Below are positions 1 to 12,706 of a stretch of 64,000 bases of DNA, piece by piece. The stretch's first letter is position 1. Each line of letters begins with the position of its first letter. The notes under the pieces were generated by a model that was given only the letters and a program-made list of their open reading frames with translations, had not been told where the DNA came from and did no database searches. This stretch comes from Epiperipatus broadwayi (lineage: Eukaryota; Onychophora; Udeonychophora; Euonychophora; Peripatidae): the NCBI GenBank assembly GCA_028023455.1, contig JAQFVV010000519.1:154501-218500 (forward strand), read 5' to 3'. The position numbers were made by a program, and so were the translations under genes.

Positions 1-1357
1 CTGTGCTTTATCATAAGATGAAATTTTCTTTTATTCTTTCCAGGGTAAATTTCTTTTCATTAAATCTCTGCTCAATCTAATTATAAATCTGTATTGATAA
101 GTAATATTTAACCTCATATGTAATATTTATTGTGATTTCTTGTATTTTTCCATGTGTCTTGGAATCTTAGTTTTAAGATTCCAAGTTTGCTTTCAATTTT
201 CTTTATTGGAGAGTGACGTGTGAATTTTTCTATTTTTATGCCTAACTTTTACTAAATGCTTTAGCAGTCGTGTATATTTTGAATGCTTACCTGTAATTAT
301 TTTAGTAGTCCAGAATTAATTTAAATACTATGTTTGCTCTTTAGCAAACTACCAAATTTTTTGGCTGGTGACTTGATTTGAAAGTGGAAACTATAATTGT
401 TTTTGCTTTGTAATTTTATAAGTCGCCAACAGGAAGATAATATTTATCCCTTTTGTAAATTACAGGTGAGAGAGACTTTCTCTCCTAAAGTATTTATAGC
501 TTTCATATCTTCGTATTCATGTGCACTCTCCGATAGATTTATTTTGTATTTACTTGTATAGCTTAAAATATATGAGAGCATGTACACAGAACTTGTGTCA
601 TAAATTTAATTTTTAAATATAATTATTTATAATTCTTTTTTTTAAATGCTGGGGCAGACATAACTGATTTTTTAATGATTTTCATGTCTCCTATTAAGAC
701 CTTTAATTCTTATATTAGTTTTTGCCAATTGTTTGGTTGGGGATTTGCCAGTTTTATTTGTTTGTTTTTTCTTTTGATTCTGAAGCATATTTGTCATGGG
801 TTCTTGAGGTAAATCAATTATCTTTGCTTTGAATGTAGTTTTAAGATGCAGCTTCTATGGCCATATGACCTTTTGGGTCCCAACACATTTTTTTGGGCCT
901 AGAAAAGCTTGCTGGCACTGGTTTCATTGATTTATTTCAAGAATGTATTGTTTTCATACCTGTGAATGGGAAAACCAACATTTAGGTGACTTCACTTCTG
1001 AAAGAAATTTGTGCCCTCCCTTTTATAATTCACTATTGGAAGATCGGTCTGTCTGCCAGAGTATTGTGTTTTTGTCTTTCTGGTACATGCCTGAGATAAC
1101 CCTTTTGGTTTTCATGTAAACTTTTTCTTACAAGTTATTTTGCTCTTAAATAAAAGTTTAAAATTTGTTTAAACTTAATTTGGCTGGTTTTCGTCTTTGT
1201 TCTTTTATTTCTCAATGGTCTAAAAAAATATTTAAGATATTTTGTTTCTCCCTGAGTTCAGTCTGGCACATTCAGGTTTGCATATCCTGTCCACCCTTAA
1301 AATAAATGTCTAGTTTCGACTTGAGACTAGTGGCACCTGTATGGTCAGTATATTTGA
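1..1357. other. No gene recognised; AT-rich intron or flank
   Basis: AT-rich sequence without a convincing ORF, RNA gene or repeat family. It is probably intron of the CTLD gene or its upstream flank, because the first recognised CTLD exon at 9486 lacks its N-terminal partner. Confidence 0.4.
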
Positions 1358-1378
1358 ATCAAAGATCTTTCATCTGGT

Positions 1379-1414
<36 letters not shown>

Positions 1415-1435
1415 ACCAGATGAAAGATCTTTGAT
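1358..1435. repeat. Perfect palindrome centred on a (TA)n run
   Basis: The left arm begins atcaaagatctttcatctgg at 1358 and the right arm ends with its exact complement at 1435. The centre is a TA dinucleotide run. A second (TA)n run follows at about 1436-1461. The same design is seen at 28518-28606. Confidence 0.85.
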
Positions 1436-1461
1436 ATAGATATATATATATATATATATAC

Positions 1462-3815
1462 GTGTGCTATATATATTCTAACCTATCTGTTTGCATCCTC
1501 ACTTCCTGGTAATATATAAAATAAAATGGGTTAGCTCAGTTACAGATAACACTTGGTTTAATGCATATAATTAATAAATGACATATTCTGCATTAATTTA
1601 AAATATTCTACTAGCTCAAATTCAAAAATTAAGAATAAGGTTCAGTTTACAAAATAAATAAATAATTGTTTAATATTTCATGAGACTTGGAAGTGAAAAT
1701 ACAGGTGACAAGAAAGTTACATTGAGCCAATATCCCATAGGATACTACCTCAATGGCATAAGAAAACTATCCCTCTTATTACTATTTCAAATAATGAACT
1801 TATAGAATTCTTACGACTTTAATAAATATAACTCATTAAGATTAAACTAATGATTAAATCTTAATCTCTTATTTATAATAATATTAGCTCAATAAAAATC
1901 TCAGGTTCATAAAACTATTCTAAGATAATTAAAATTACAATAATAAAACACGAGAAGGGATTTATGTCATGCTATACTACACTTAAACTAATAATAACTG
2001 ATAATAATAATATTCTTCATTGTATGAACTAATTCTGTATACCTTTTTCTTTTCACTATATTTTTATTACCATAATAAAATAATAAAATACTATTATATA
2101 ATCTTTTATTTCCATATAATAATGTAAGAAAATGTGGTAGTAATTATAATCTGACAAATAAAAGTGTGTGGCAATGGATAGCATATCATTAAATGTACCA
2201 TTATGACAACTAATTTATGACAATAGGATAATGTAAAAAATATGATTACTTAATTAAATGAATATCAAGAAAATATTTGAATTCTTAAGATAATTCTTTA
2301 TTTATCTTTGTGTAAAATTATATGTCCGTTTCTATTATTCTGGATGTATTGTGTGGTTTCATGCAGGGTAGTGGGAGAAATAAACAATCTAGACACACAA
2401 ATTTTTGAAAACAAAATTAACAAAGTTTATTATTAAGCATAAAATAAAATAAACAATTTATTTACAATATTTACATCAGATATCCTCACCTTACATCATT
2501 TTACATTTTTTATTACTTAGTTGTTAAAAAAAAATTAGAATTATTTTATGCCTTCATTCTGGCTTAAAACAATAATAATAAAATAATACCATTTTATTTA
2601 TCTCTCTCTCTAATTAAACTTATGATAAATTACATTTATTTATTTTTATTAAAAAATATACCCTATCCTTAAATATTATCTTTAAAAAAAACATCCATAG
2701 AAACATAATATGGAAAACATAAAAAATAACATTATCGTGAGTATGGATTTTTTTTTAAAATAAACAATTTTCATCTTGCAATGTCAAAGATGTTACATAA
2801 AATATTAATCTAATATTTTATTACCAAATTTTGTGGATATTGTTTACTACACTATGTTTATTAAATATAATATCCCCATTTAGCATTACTTTAATACTAT
2901 ATAGTTGTAATTATCGATACATTCCCTATTATTTAATAATTACAAAATTATACCTATGCTTATTATTTATGTCATTTTACTTTATAACATTATATATTTA
3001 AAAATATGCAATACTTATTTTAAAACAAAATAAAGCATTTAAAAGTTATTTAACATTTTAAAGAACAACTTTGTTTTATATACTTTATTCCTAAAATTTT
3101 ATTTTACTTCCAAAACAAATCCAAAAAATCTATATCTTATGATTCTTTTTTGAATTTTCAATTTCAATTTATACAAATTCTACTTCTTCTAAGTAAATAA
3201 ACTTATCTCATTCAAATGATAGTATATCTTAAACTCTAAATTATCTATTATTTCTTTTCAAATATAACATACTGAACAATGTAGTTGCATTGGCAATCTA
3301 GATAGCAAAATAGATATGTAGGATCTAGGGAAAAAAATTACAGTATAACTCATAGAACCTATCAAAATATTATGGCACAGTGTATCAATAAGAAATAGAG
3401 GCATGACCTTTCCTGTCTGATATCCTCAAATACATCAATGATGTTAAGCTATGCCTTCAGCTTTATTGACCATCAATACTTGAAGAAAAGTAGACACTGT
3501 CCAAAATAAATATACAATTACAGGGCTTTGTTAACTGTATTGCATAAACTAAGATTACAAAATATTATTCATATTCACTCATCATATTCTATTATAACAT
3601 CATCTTGGGCTAATATTTATGATACTACTACCAAGCCACTTTTCTTTTCAATATTTCTTAAAGATTTATCACATCTTACATCAACAAAATAACTATCTTG
3701 CATATTCAAAACAATAAATAAAATTCATTTATAATTAGAGCAATCTCATTGATCCACAAGAAAAGTTTGCTTACTTCCTTATTCTATATTCTAAACATAT
3801 ACAAACTAATCATAT
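1462..3815. other. No gene recognised; AT-rich non-coding sequence
   Basis: About 2.3 kb of very AT-rich sequence with many homopolymer and TAA/ATT tracts. No ORF, tRNA or repeat was supported. Confidence 0.4.
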
Positions 3816-3915
3816 AATAGCTGTATTTTTATATTGGACTATTTCCATCATCTAATATGTGTGTTGAATGTCTTTAGAAAAGTTTAATTTTTAGTTAAAT
3901 ATTCCAAATGCATTC

Positions 3916-4213
3916 AACTGTTAGTAATATCACAGCAAACAGGTTAGTATATGCACCAACTGTTAGTAATATCACAGCAAACAAATGTTAATAATATCAC
4001 AGCAAACAGGTTAGTATATGCACTAACTGTTAGTAATATCACAGCAAACAGGTTAGTATATGCACAACGTTTCGAGAGGTATTTTTCTCCCCTCTTCTTC
4101 AGGTGTTGCTGGCCTGACCAGTGACAGTACTAGCATGGGATTCGAACCTGGGTCCTTAGATTCTTGATTATTGAAATTTAAGGTAACGCTCTAACCAACT
4201 GAGCCATCTTGCC
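3916..4213 (-). mobile_element. tRNA-derived SINE with Penelope-like tail
   Basis: On the minus strand a tRNA-like head starts near 4213, with an A box (TGGCTCAGTTGG, 4195-4206) and a B box (GGTTCGAATCC, 4138-4148), the internal RNA polymerase III promoter layout. After a short unique body comes a segment at 4102-4066 running CTGAAGA, a G-rich/C-rich stem and CGAAAC, like the ends of Penelope-like elements. The 3' part (4065-3916) is three to four tandem copies of a unit of about 40 bp containing ctgtttgctgtgatattact. No clear target-site duplication was seen. SINEs usually borrow their tail from the partner retroelement, so a Penelope-type partner is inferred. Confidence 0.75.
4066..4102 (-). 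ncRNA. Hammerhead-like ribozyme core in SINE tail
   Basis: Read on the minus strand, CTGAAGA fits the hammerhead core CUGANGA. It is followed by AGAGG pairing with CCTCT as a possible stem II, then CGAAAC and GTT. One base next to stem II is unpaired, so the fit is imperfect. Penelope-like elements are known to carry hammerhead motifs in their terminal repeats. Activity cannot be judged from sequence alone. Confidence 0.35.
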
Positions 4214-4345
4214 AAAGGCAACAGTATGTAGTAATTTCATATACTTATCTATGAGGTTCCTCCTGATTTCTCCACTTTTTCCTCAGAGCAAAGTTGATTA
4301 GTGATTTCCATACATTATGTATAGTCCAATATAAAAATACAGCTA

Positions 4346-7185
4346 GAACACCATCATCACAAACCTTCAGAAAAACACTAATCATATAATACTTTGAACA
4401 TCCAATAATATGAAAGTTTTTTAAAAGAATCACACAAATATTTATTATCATGATGGGTTATATTACTAATATAAAATTATAGTAAGCATATTCCCAAAAT
4501 AAATCTTAATCTCATAATTTTAAGTGTTGTATAAAATGTGTTTACATATAATTAAACATTTATACTTCCATTCATTATTATTCATAGGCAATTTAAAAAA
4601 TATATATATATACATCATAAAATATAAAATATTCATTAACTATTACCAAGTGATATTATCTGGTCATCACTTTTGCAGTCTTTTTTTCCATCCACTAGAT
4701 ATAGCATTGCATACAATAGAAATACATTTATACTTCTACTTAAATGTTTTTATTTAAACTATTAAATTATTATATTATAAAATTTTAATATTATCAATAG
4801 ATTAATGTTCATGTTCCTAATCTTATAAACTATTAAATTTATATTTAAAATAAATAGTAATAAATCAAATTCATATTTACATAACTTCAGCTGAAAAACA
4901 AATGTTCTTTATAAGTCCAAATATTTCCTTTTTTTTTCCTCAAAAGTTTTTTTTTTTAAATGTTCACTTCAAAAATAATTCTACAACCTCCCCCATTGCT
5001 ATGATGATGAACAAGACAATGCGTTTCCTGCAGAAGTGTCATCCAAACTTCCAGCACAAAAATCTCGGGTTTTAAAAATGGATAATAAAAATAATAACAT
5101 GATGTCTTAAAAATCTTGAAAATTAAATAAAATAATCATCAATATATTCTGGAATAGTTAATAGAATAATAGTTTATAACTTCTATAGTCCAGAATGATG
5201 ATTATTGAAATCAATAAAATTATATTATTAAAATTAATAACTTGAAGCTGCTATTCTGGAATATTCCTTATTAGCTGGGTGATGCATCTTGTCCCTTTTT
5301 GACTAAGCTTGAATTATCCAGATAAACTTTTGCACAAGACTTATTTCCATAATTCCATATTTTATTTATTAACATGTCCATTTTCTTTATATGTTTCTTC
5401 TTCAAAGAAATTTATTATTTTTATTACATATTCAGAGGTTTTTTTTTCTTGTCTTAAATTATTAGCTTTTAAAACAATTTATATATATGCATATTAACCC
5501 TATATATCTCAGGTTATTAAAACATACACTTTTCTAAAATATAGTCCATGAGTCTTTTCTTAAAATAATTTCTTGTAGATATTTTTAATGTTTTCTTCAA
5601 AAAGGATATAACATTTACTTTTTCAACATGATATTTCCATAAATTTATTATAGAGTATACTTATCCTATTGTTTATTAATACTGGACAACACAATTTGCT
5701 ATATAAAATAATGTGTCTTTTAATCAGCAAACAGTTTTTCCAATGAGTTCACCATACAATGTCCATAGAATTAATTTATCCATTTGAATAGTTCTCTTGT
5801 TCAATATTATTGAAACTACATTAATAAATATTATACTCATTTTTAAAATATTATAAGTTGAACACGTTTTCATTATTGGTATATCCATTTTATTATTGCA
5901 AAGTTATAATTTAGATTTTGATGAATACTAGTGATGATGGGACTTTTAAAGTTAGCAACACATATTAAATGAAGTTATTAAATATTTATTATTTTACACT
6001 CTCTTTTTGCAAAATACTTTTTAAAATAATAATAACTTATTAGCTTTGCAAATAAATTATAAGAGAGCACTAAAACATTGACTAAGTAATAAAAATAAAG
6101 TTTACTATCATCTTGATAGCTGCTGATATGATTCTGCTACCTTTAATACATTTTTAATCACCACTAATCACCCCATACAATCCGTATTTATATTCTAGAA
6201 AATATGTCATTCTGTTGGTTGATTCTTACTTTTGGTTTGATACCGAATTTGTATAATGTTAGAAACTTACACAATTAAATTTCAAAATAAAAAAATATGA
6301 TGTATTAAAACTTTAAAATGTTATTTGAAATACTACCTTTAAATCAATTATTACTTTACTAAATTAATTAAATATTTAAATGATTTTATAAAAATAATAT
6401 TTAATAATTTATCCCACCTTTAATATTTAATTTATCTATTTTTATTTTAACAAAATATTTAACTTTTTTTTATTAACTGTATTCGTCTTTATTATTTTAT
6501 TTAAAAAATTTATACAATAGTTAACTTAATATTTAATATTTGCTTTGTGATATGTAATAATTATATTCAATTCTATAATGCAATTTTAAAATACTTTGAA
6601 CTTGACTAATCTAAATACTAGCAAGCAAATGTCTATAACTATATTATTATACAAATCACATGACTACAATAACTAAAACAGATTGGATCCGATTTTCTGT
6701 CTGGGAATAAATAAATTGCTACACTTATTGTATTAAATAAAATAATACAATTATAAAATTTGGAAGAATAATTTAGAAAATATAGAATTAAATATAACTT
6801 TCACTACAATAAACTAACTTTTAAAATATAGGAGATTAATTATGATTATTAAATATAATTTATAAAAATAAATACAACAGTTATTTAACTCTAAGTTTAA
6901 GACTATTAAAATTGAACTTTTTAAACATACTTTTAAATATTGATAGCTGAGTTATTTATTATGGCCAGCTTTTGCAACCATATGTAACAATATTTTTAGC
7001 TTTAATTAACTATTTTTAAGGTATTCTTAATAATTTTTAAGCATTACATATTTTCATTTAGCTTTAAATTTTGCTTTAAGATATTATTACCAAAATATAA
7101 CTAACATATCAAGAGAACATATTCTAAAATGTAAAATTTTTAATAATTGACCATGATGAGCTATTTCTGACCTATAGAAAATGGC

Positions 7186-7186
<1 letters not shown>
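4346..7186. other. No gene recognised; AT-rich non-coding sequence
   Basis: No ORF or RNA gene is supported. Near 5127-5196 there is a weak inverted repeat (tattctggaatag against ctatagtccagaat). Short ORFs here are low-complexity and unrecognised. Confidence 0.35.

Positions 7187-7261
<75 letters not shown>
7187..7261. repeat. (TA)n(TG)n compound microsatellite
   Basis: A TA run of about 45 bp passes directly into a TG run of about 30 bp. Confidence 0.95.
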
Positions 7262-7267
<6 letters not shown>

Positions 7268-9485
7268 GATTTATATTTCAAAGTTTTAACCAAAGTATGC
7301 TTGATCTCTTAGTGTGATTTAATGAAAAATATTGTAACTTTCAAAATGTACATCTCACATGAAAGTCATCCAAAGGTAATTAATATATGTGTGCATTCCA
7401 CTGTCAGACATCACAGGATAAATATTGTCTTTCATAACCTGCTATGATCAGCTAGACAGGTGAGATTCTATGTTAATACAATTAATTTATTGATTCCAAA
7501 ATAATGACAAATGCTACAGATAATGGTACACCACCATTTTTCAGGTATATACATGTTTACGATACACAGGATAGCATAACAGGCCACAATGCATAGGGAA
7601 CAATTGTTTGTTACTTTCACCTGTGATACAATTTACCTGTTTATTTCACTCTCTTGTCAAATTTTACAAGTTAGCACAATTATTTATTTATGGATTCTAT
7701 TGTTATTTTTGTGCACAGATACTACATGGTACAATACATTCTTAATTGTTTCATAGAGACATAAATTTATCCCATTGACTTATAATTATCACGACTGATT
7801 ATTGCAGTTTTAAGATTTAATAAACCTACTATTTGAGGATATGAATTAACCATGGTAAATTATTCATAAAATATTTATATAACTTACAACCATTAATACT
7901 TTTAGGCTGCAATGCAGGCAAGTACCTAAAGGCTATATAAGTAAATGTAAGAGACAGTTAATCAATATCTACTTTACCTTCTTTCTGAATTAACAAATGC
8001 ACACGAGTTAGAAATACACTATAAAAATATCATTCTATTGCATGTTACTATCAGAGGTACTAAGCATGAGAGGGACTGACAATTACTACCAGTATCATCC
8101 AAGACAAGTATACAAACAAAGCATATACCATGTAATAGGAATTTTCATATAGCCCATGCAACCTCTCTAAGTAAAATAATAATTGTAATTTACAAGCAAT
8201 CACAAATGGTATCACTATTATTTATCAATAAATAAAACATATACCAATGACTCTAATCTAGTGACAAACAACCCAGATTACAAATGTATTCTTTTAATTA
8301 CATCACTGCATCTAATTGTCCTTACCCATACCTGGAGGGTATTTGCTTAAAACAATTATTTAAAGATAATAAAAAGATAATCTTGATTTATTCTATCTAT
8401 GCAGTCTGTTTTGTATCCTATTCAGGGTTCCATCAAGCCACAGTTAAATTATTATTTTGACCTTTTTTTTTTATCTTTAAAAGCAATTTAAATGTCTTGC
8501 TTTAAAATAATATTCATCTGTCATATTCATTTATAAACACACATACTTTTACACAAAGTCAATAATAACAATAATTTTATTTATCTCAGTATTATTTAAT
8601 TAATGCTCAAAGTACATCAACTAAATAAACTTTGTTGTTGCCACACATTTCATTTTTATGAAACCATAGCCAGTCATTAAAGTATATGGAGGCATAACTT
8701 CTACAAATCCAGCCAGTAGATAAAATTCATCACTGCCAATTCGTAGACAATATGTAATCCGGTAATACGATATTTCATAATACAACAATGGCAATAAATC
8801 TTGAGAATATTTATATATTTGGTTTCTCGTTAAATAAATAAAAATACTTTTAGACATAAATAAATTAAAACATCTAATAACAAACCATGCCATATTTTTC
8901 TAATTTGGGTACAAATTAAATTCAATTAAGAACAAAATTTTTAACATTGATTTTCAATACTCGTTTTTTATAAATATACAAATTAAGAATTTTATGAGTC
9001 AAGCTTATAAATGATGATAAAGCTCAATTGGTCTATGCCATCAATTTTCAATTTTGTAATACTAAATATTATTGAGAAACATCAACAAATTTAGAATCTA
9101 AAATATTTCAGCATGCCCATCTAGATCATAAATTAAACGCATTAATGCATATAGATTGGTATTTCTTTATCAAGAAAAAAAAAACCTGGTCATCTGTTTA
9201 AATTTGCAGATGCTAAAATTGCTTTGAAAAATTCCATTATTTTTAGAACTAATATCATTTATCTTAACAAGAAGTGATTATTAAATCTAATGACATAGCC
9301 AAATGTCAGTCTTCTTTTTGATAGTAAATTAATTCAATTTATTGTTTCTATGCATGTGGGTTTGCCAAATGCACTGTAGTCTTGCTTTGATAAAAAGACT
9401 GTATTAAAATCTGCTGGAATTGTATATTCATATTTATATTATCTGTACACTCTTAATTGTGTGTTTATATATATGTAGAATACAG
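7262..9485. other. No gene recognised; intron upstream of CTLD exon
   Basis: AT-rich sequence leading to the splice acceptor at 9485. No N-terminal CTLD exon (WIGL-type motif) was found here. Confidence 0.4.
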
Positions 9486-9644
9486 GTGTATTTGTATGGA
9501 CAAATGGATTACCTGCATATTACACTAACTGGGCTCCAAACGAACCTTATGTGAGATTTCCATGCTTTTCATTGCATCATAATAAGTTGTGGGCTTCAAC
9601 TAATTGCAACGAAAAACTTCAATCAATTTGTAAAATTGGTAAAG
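9486..9644 (+). CDS. C-type lectin-like domain exon, C-terminal half (multi-CTLD gene)
   Basis: This exon encodes the second half of a CTLD, an extracellular ligand-binding fold. An acceptor ending in tacag precedes it and a gtaaga donor follows. It starts by completing a split codon and ends one base into the next, so it is a symmetric phase 1-1 exon of 159 nt. The 52 whole codons read from VFVWTNG through WAPNEP, then cysteines in FPCF, TNCNE and SICK, which are the usual positions of the conserved C-terminal CTLD cysteines. The calcium-site motif EPN is EPY here and WND is replaced by WAS, so classical calcium-dependent sugar binding is probably lost (inference). The N-terminal half of this CTLD was not found upstream and probably lies before the window. 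An acceptor at 9478 is also possible but breaks phase with the other exons. Confidence 0.8.
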
Positions 9645-9654
9645 GTAAGAAGTT

Positions 9655-9662
9655 TACACACA

Positions 9663-9728
<66 letters not shown>
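9655..9728. repeat. (CA)n(TA)n compound microsatellite
   Basis: A CA run followed directly by a TA run. It starts ten bases after the CTLD exon donor and ends at the edge of the large palindrome. Confidence 0.95.
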
Positions 9729-9730
<2 letters not shown>

Positions 9731-10367
9731 CAAAACTACCCCAAATCCAAAATTAAACCAGACCAGCATAAAAATAATATAAAAACACAACCTAAGGTTT
9801 CACTGCTACAAGTAGACTTCTCAAGTGTAAAGAACTACAAAAACTACACAATATATATAATATTAAAAACTACCCACAAATCCATTCACTTCCCATCCAC
9901 ACTTAATATTAAAAGAACTCTTAAATATGTTAATTGCTTCAGAATAATAAATTTTCAACAATAAAGACTCTTTAATTCTTCTTTTGATTTCATTTCTCTC
10001 AAAGACGACAATCTTAGCTTCATCAAAATCAATAGTGTGGCCTGTATCTTTTTCATGGTTTTCATGATTTTGATGAAGCTAAGGTTATCTTCTTTGAGAG
10101 AAATGAAATCAAAAGAAGAATTAAAGAGTCTTTATTATTGAAAATTTATTATTCTGAAGCAATTAACTTATTTAAGAGTTCTTTTAACATTAAGGGTGGA
10201 TGGGAAGTGAATGGATTTGTGGGTAGTTTTTAATATCATATATATTGTGTAGTTTTTGTAGTTCTTTACACTTGAGAAGTCTGCTTGTAGCAGTGAAACC
10301 TTAAGTTGTGTTTTTATATTATTTTTATGATGGTCTGTTTTAATTTTGGATTTGGGGTAGTTTTGAT
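9729..10367. mobile_element. 303-bp-arm foldback with Penelope-like 3' ORF tail
   Basis: Left arm 9729-10031 and right arm 10065-10367 are near-identical inverted copies of 303 bp each around a 33-bp spacer. A handful of substitutions separate them. Both arms, read outward from the centre, are open: the reading contains GHTIDFDEAKI, then KRRIKESLLLKIYYSEAI and VNGFVGSF before a stop. The pattern GH(T/K)IDF followed by an IRE/IKE acid-rich segment is that of the C-terminal end of GIY-YIG-bearing Penelope-like proteins (compare GHKIDF in the elements at 15.9-19.6 kb). The minus-strand arm reads cleanly from the spacer through that stop. It is probably a tail-derived inverted duplication. Confidence 0.7.
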
Positions 10368-10573
10368 TTAATATTAACTAGTTTAGCTTTATGCTTGTAA
10401 TGTTTATATATATATATATAATTAAATAATTATTAATTGAGAGTAATAAAATTGCCAATTACTCATACCTGAAATTATATATTATGTAATTTAAACTGAA
10501 AACTCATGTTTCTCTCACCATCCAAAAGTAGATCGGTAGTTTTCTTCTGTGTAATATATATATATATATATAT

Positions 10574-12620
10574 AGGGTATATGAGCACAGACTTTTACAC
10601 CACCCACCTCTCTCCACTCTATCTAATAACACTGATACACCTAAACACATATATGCTGAAAAGATAAATAATCACCAATATACGTATTTCATGCTAAACT
10701 AGCAATCATCAATTGGTCCAGACTATCATCTTTACACACATATATAGTATAAGTGCTCAGATATATATTAAGATAGACTATCCTCATAGTTTAATGGACA
10801 GGCTTCAATCCACTCCACACTCCAACTCTTCAACCATCCATCCAATTGAAAATCTGATGATGGAATGCTCAACGGCCACCCTGAGGCCGAGATTATTGTC
10901 ACACCCATGATGACCTAAGGTCAATCTGAACCCCACATGTACAGGACATAATCCATTTAATACATATGCAAGGATGGGCAGACATCTCTATAATGTAATA
11001 ACTGAAACACAGGCTTGTTATATACCTGTGGCTATATATATGTAATATAGGGTATATGAGCACAGACTTTCACACCACCCACCTCTCTCCACTCTATCTA
11101 ATAACACTGATACACCTAAACACATATATGCTGAAAAGATAAATAATCACCAATATATGTATTTCATGCTAAACCAGCAATCATCAGTTGATCCAGACTA
11201 TCATCTTTACACACATATATAGTATAAGTGCTCAGATATATATTAAGATAGACTATCCTCATAGTTTAATGGACAGGCTTCAATCCACTCCACACTCCAT
11301 CTCTTCAACCGTCCATCCAATTGAAAATCTGATGATGGAATGCTCAAAGGCCACCCTGAGGCCGAGATTATTGTCACACCCATGTTGACCTAAGGTCAAT
11401 ATATGAGTATAGTCTATCTTAATATATATCTGAGCACTTATACTATATATGTGTGTAAAGATGATAGTCTGGACCAACTGATGATTGCTGGTTTAGCATG
11501 AAATACTTATATTGGTGATTATTTATCTTTTCAGCATATATGTGTTTAGGTGTATCAGTGTTATTAGATAGAGTGGAGAGAGGTGAGTGATGTGAAAGTC
11601 TGTGCTCATATACCCTATATTACATATATATAGCCACAGGTATATAACAAGCCTGTGTTTCAGTTATTACATTATAGAGATGTCTGCCCATCCTTGCATA
11701 TGTATTAAATGGATTATGTCCTGTACATGTGGGGTTCAGATTGACCTTAGGTCAACATGGGTGTGACAATAATCTCGGCCTCAGGGTGGCCTTTGAGCAT
11801 TCCATCATCAGATTTTCAATTGGATGGACGGTTGAAGAGTTGGAGTGTGGAGTGGATTGAAGCCTGTCCATTAAACTATGAGGATAGTCTATCTTAATAT
11901 ATATCTGAGCACTTGTACTATATATGTGTGTAAAGATGATAGTCTAGACCAACTGATGATTGCTGGTTTAGCATGAAATACTTATATCGGTGATTATTTA
12001 TCTTTTCAGCATATATGTGTTTAGGTGTATCAGTGTTATTAGATAGAGTGGAGAGAGGTGGGTGGTGTGAAAGTATGTGCTCATATACTCTATTTTACAT
12101 ATATATAGCCATAAGTATATAACAAGCCTGTGTTTCAGTTATTATATTATAGAGATGTCTGCCCATCCTTGCATATGCATTAAATGGATTATGTCCTGTA
12201 CATGTGGGGTTCAGATTGACCTTAGGTCAACATGGGTGTGACAATAATCTTGGCCTCAGGGTGGCCTTTGAGCATTCCATCATCAGATTTTCAATTGGAT
12301 GGACGGTTGAAGAGTTGGAGTGTGGAGTGGATTAAAGCCTGTCCATTAAACTATGAGGATAGTCTATCTTAATATATATCTGAGCACTTATACTATATAT
12401 GTGTGTAAAGATGATAGTCTGGACCAACTGATGATTGCTGGTTTAGCATGAAATACGTATATTGGTGATTATTTATCTTTTCAGCATATATGTGTTTAGG
12501 TGTATCAGTGTTATTAGATAGAGTGGAGAGAGGTGGGTGGTGTGAAAGTCTGTGCTCATATACCCTATATTACATATATATAGCCACAGGTATATAACAA
12601 GCCTGTGTCTCAGTTATATA
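10574..12620. repeat. Foldback array of about 474-bp units
   Basis: The unit begins gggtatatgagcacagactt and ends near tgtggctatatatatgtaat. Copies 1 (10574-11047) and 2 (11048 to about 11402, truncated) are in plus orientation. The array then inverts: a partial copy (about 11405-11623) and two full copies (about 11624-12105 and 12106-12577) are in minus orientation, followed by a short fragment to 12620. Copies are about 95% identical or better by eye. No convincing protein is encoded; the short ORFs are repeat shadows. Sequence just after the array (12628-12706) is shared with 39617-39692, so the array belongs to a larger element. Confidence 0.85.
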
Positions 12621-12706
12621 TATATATATAATAAAACAAGTCATAAATTTCGTAACTTGCTTTTAAGCTTGCATTTAAGTGATTACTAGATGGAGTATAC
12701 CAATAT

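Larger units (their letters stand above)
3818..4345. repeat. 25-bp inverted repeat bracketing the SINE
   Basis: Sequence at 3818-3842 (core ctgtatttttatattggact) recurs inverted at 4321-4345. The SINE at 3916-4213 lies between the two arms. It could be the remains of a foldback element or chance in AT-rich DNA, though a 25-bp match is long for chance. Confidence 0.5.

Noticed and set aside
10713-11477. Several 65-66-codon frames on both strands with almost the same protein text
   Set aside because: They are translations of the 474-bp foldback units in both orientations, not genes; they carry no start context and no domain.
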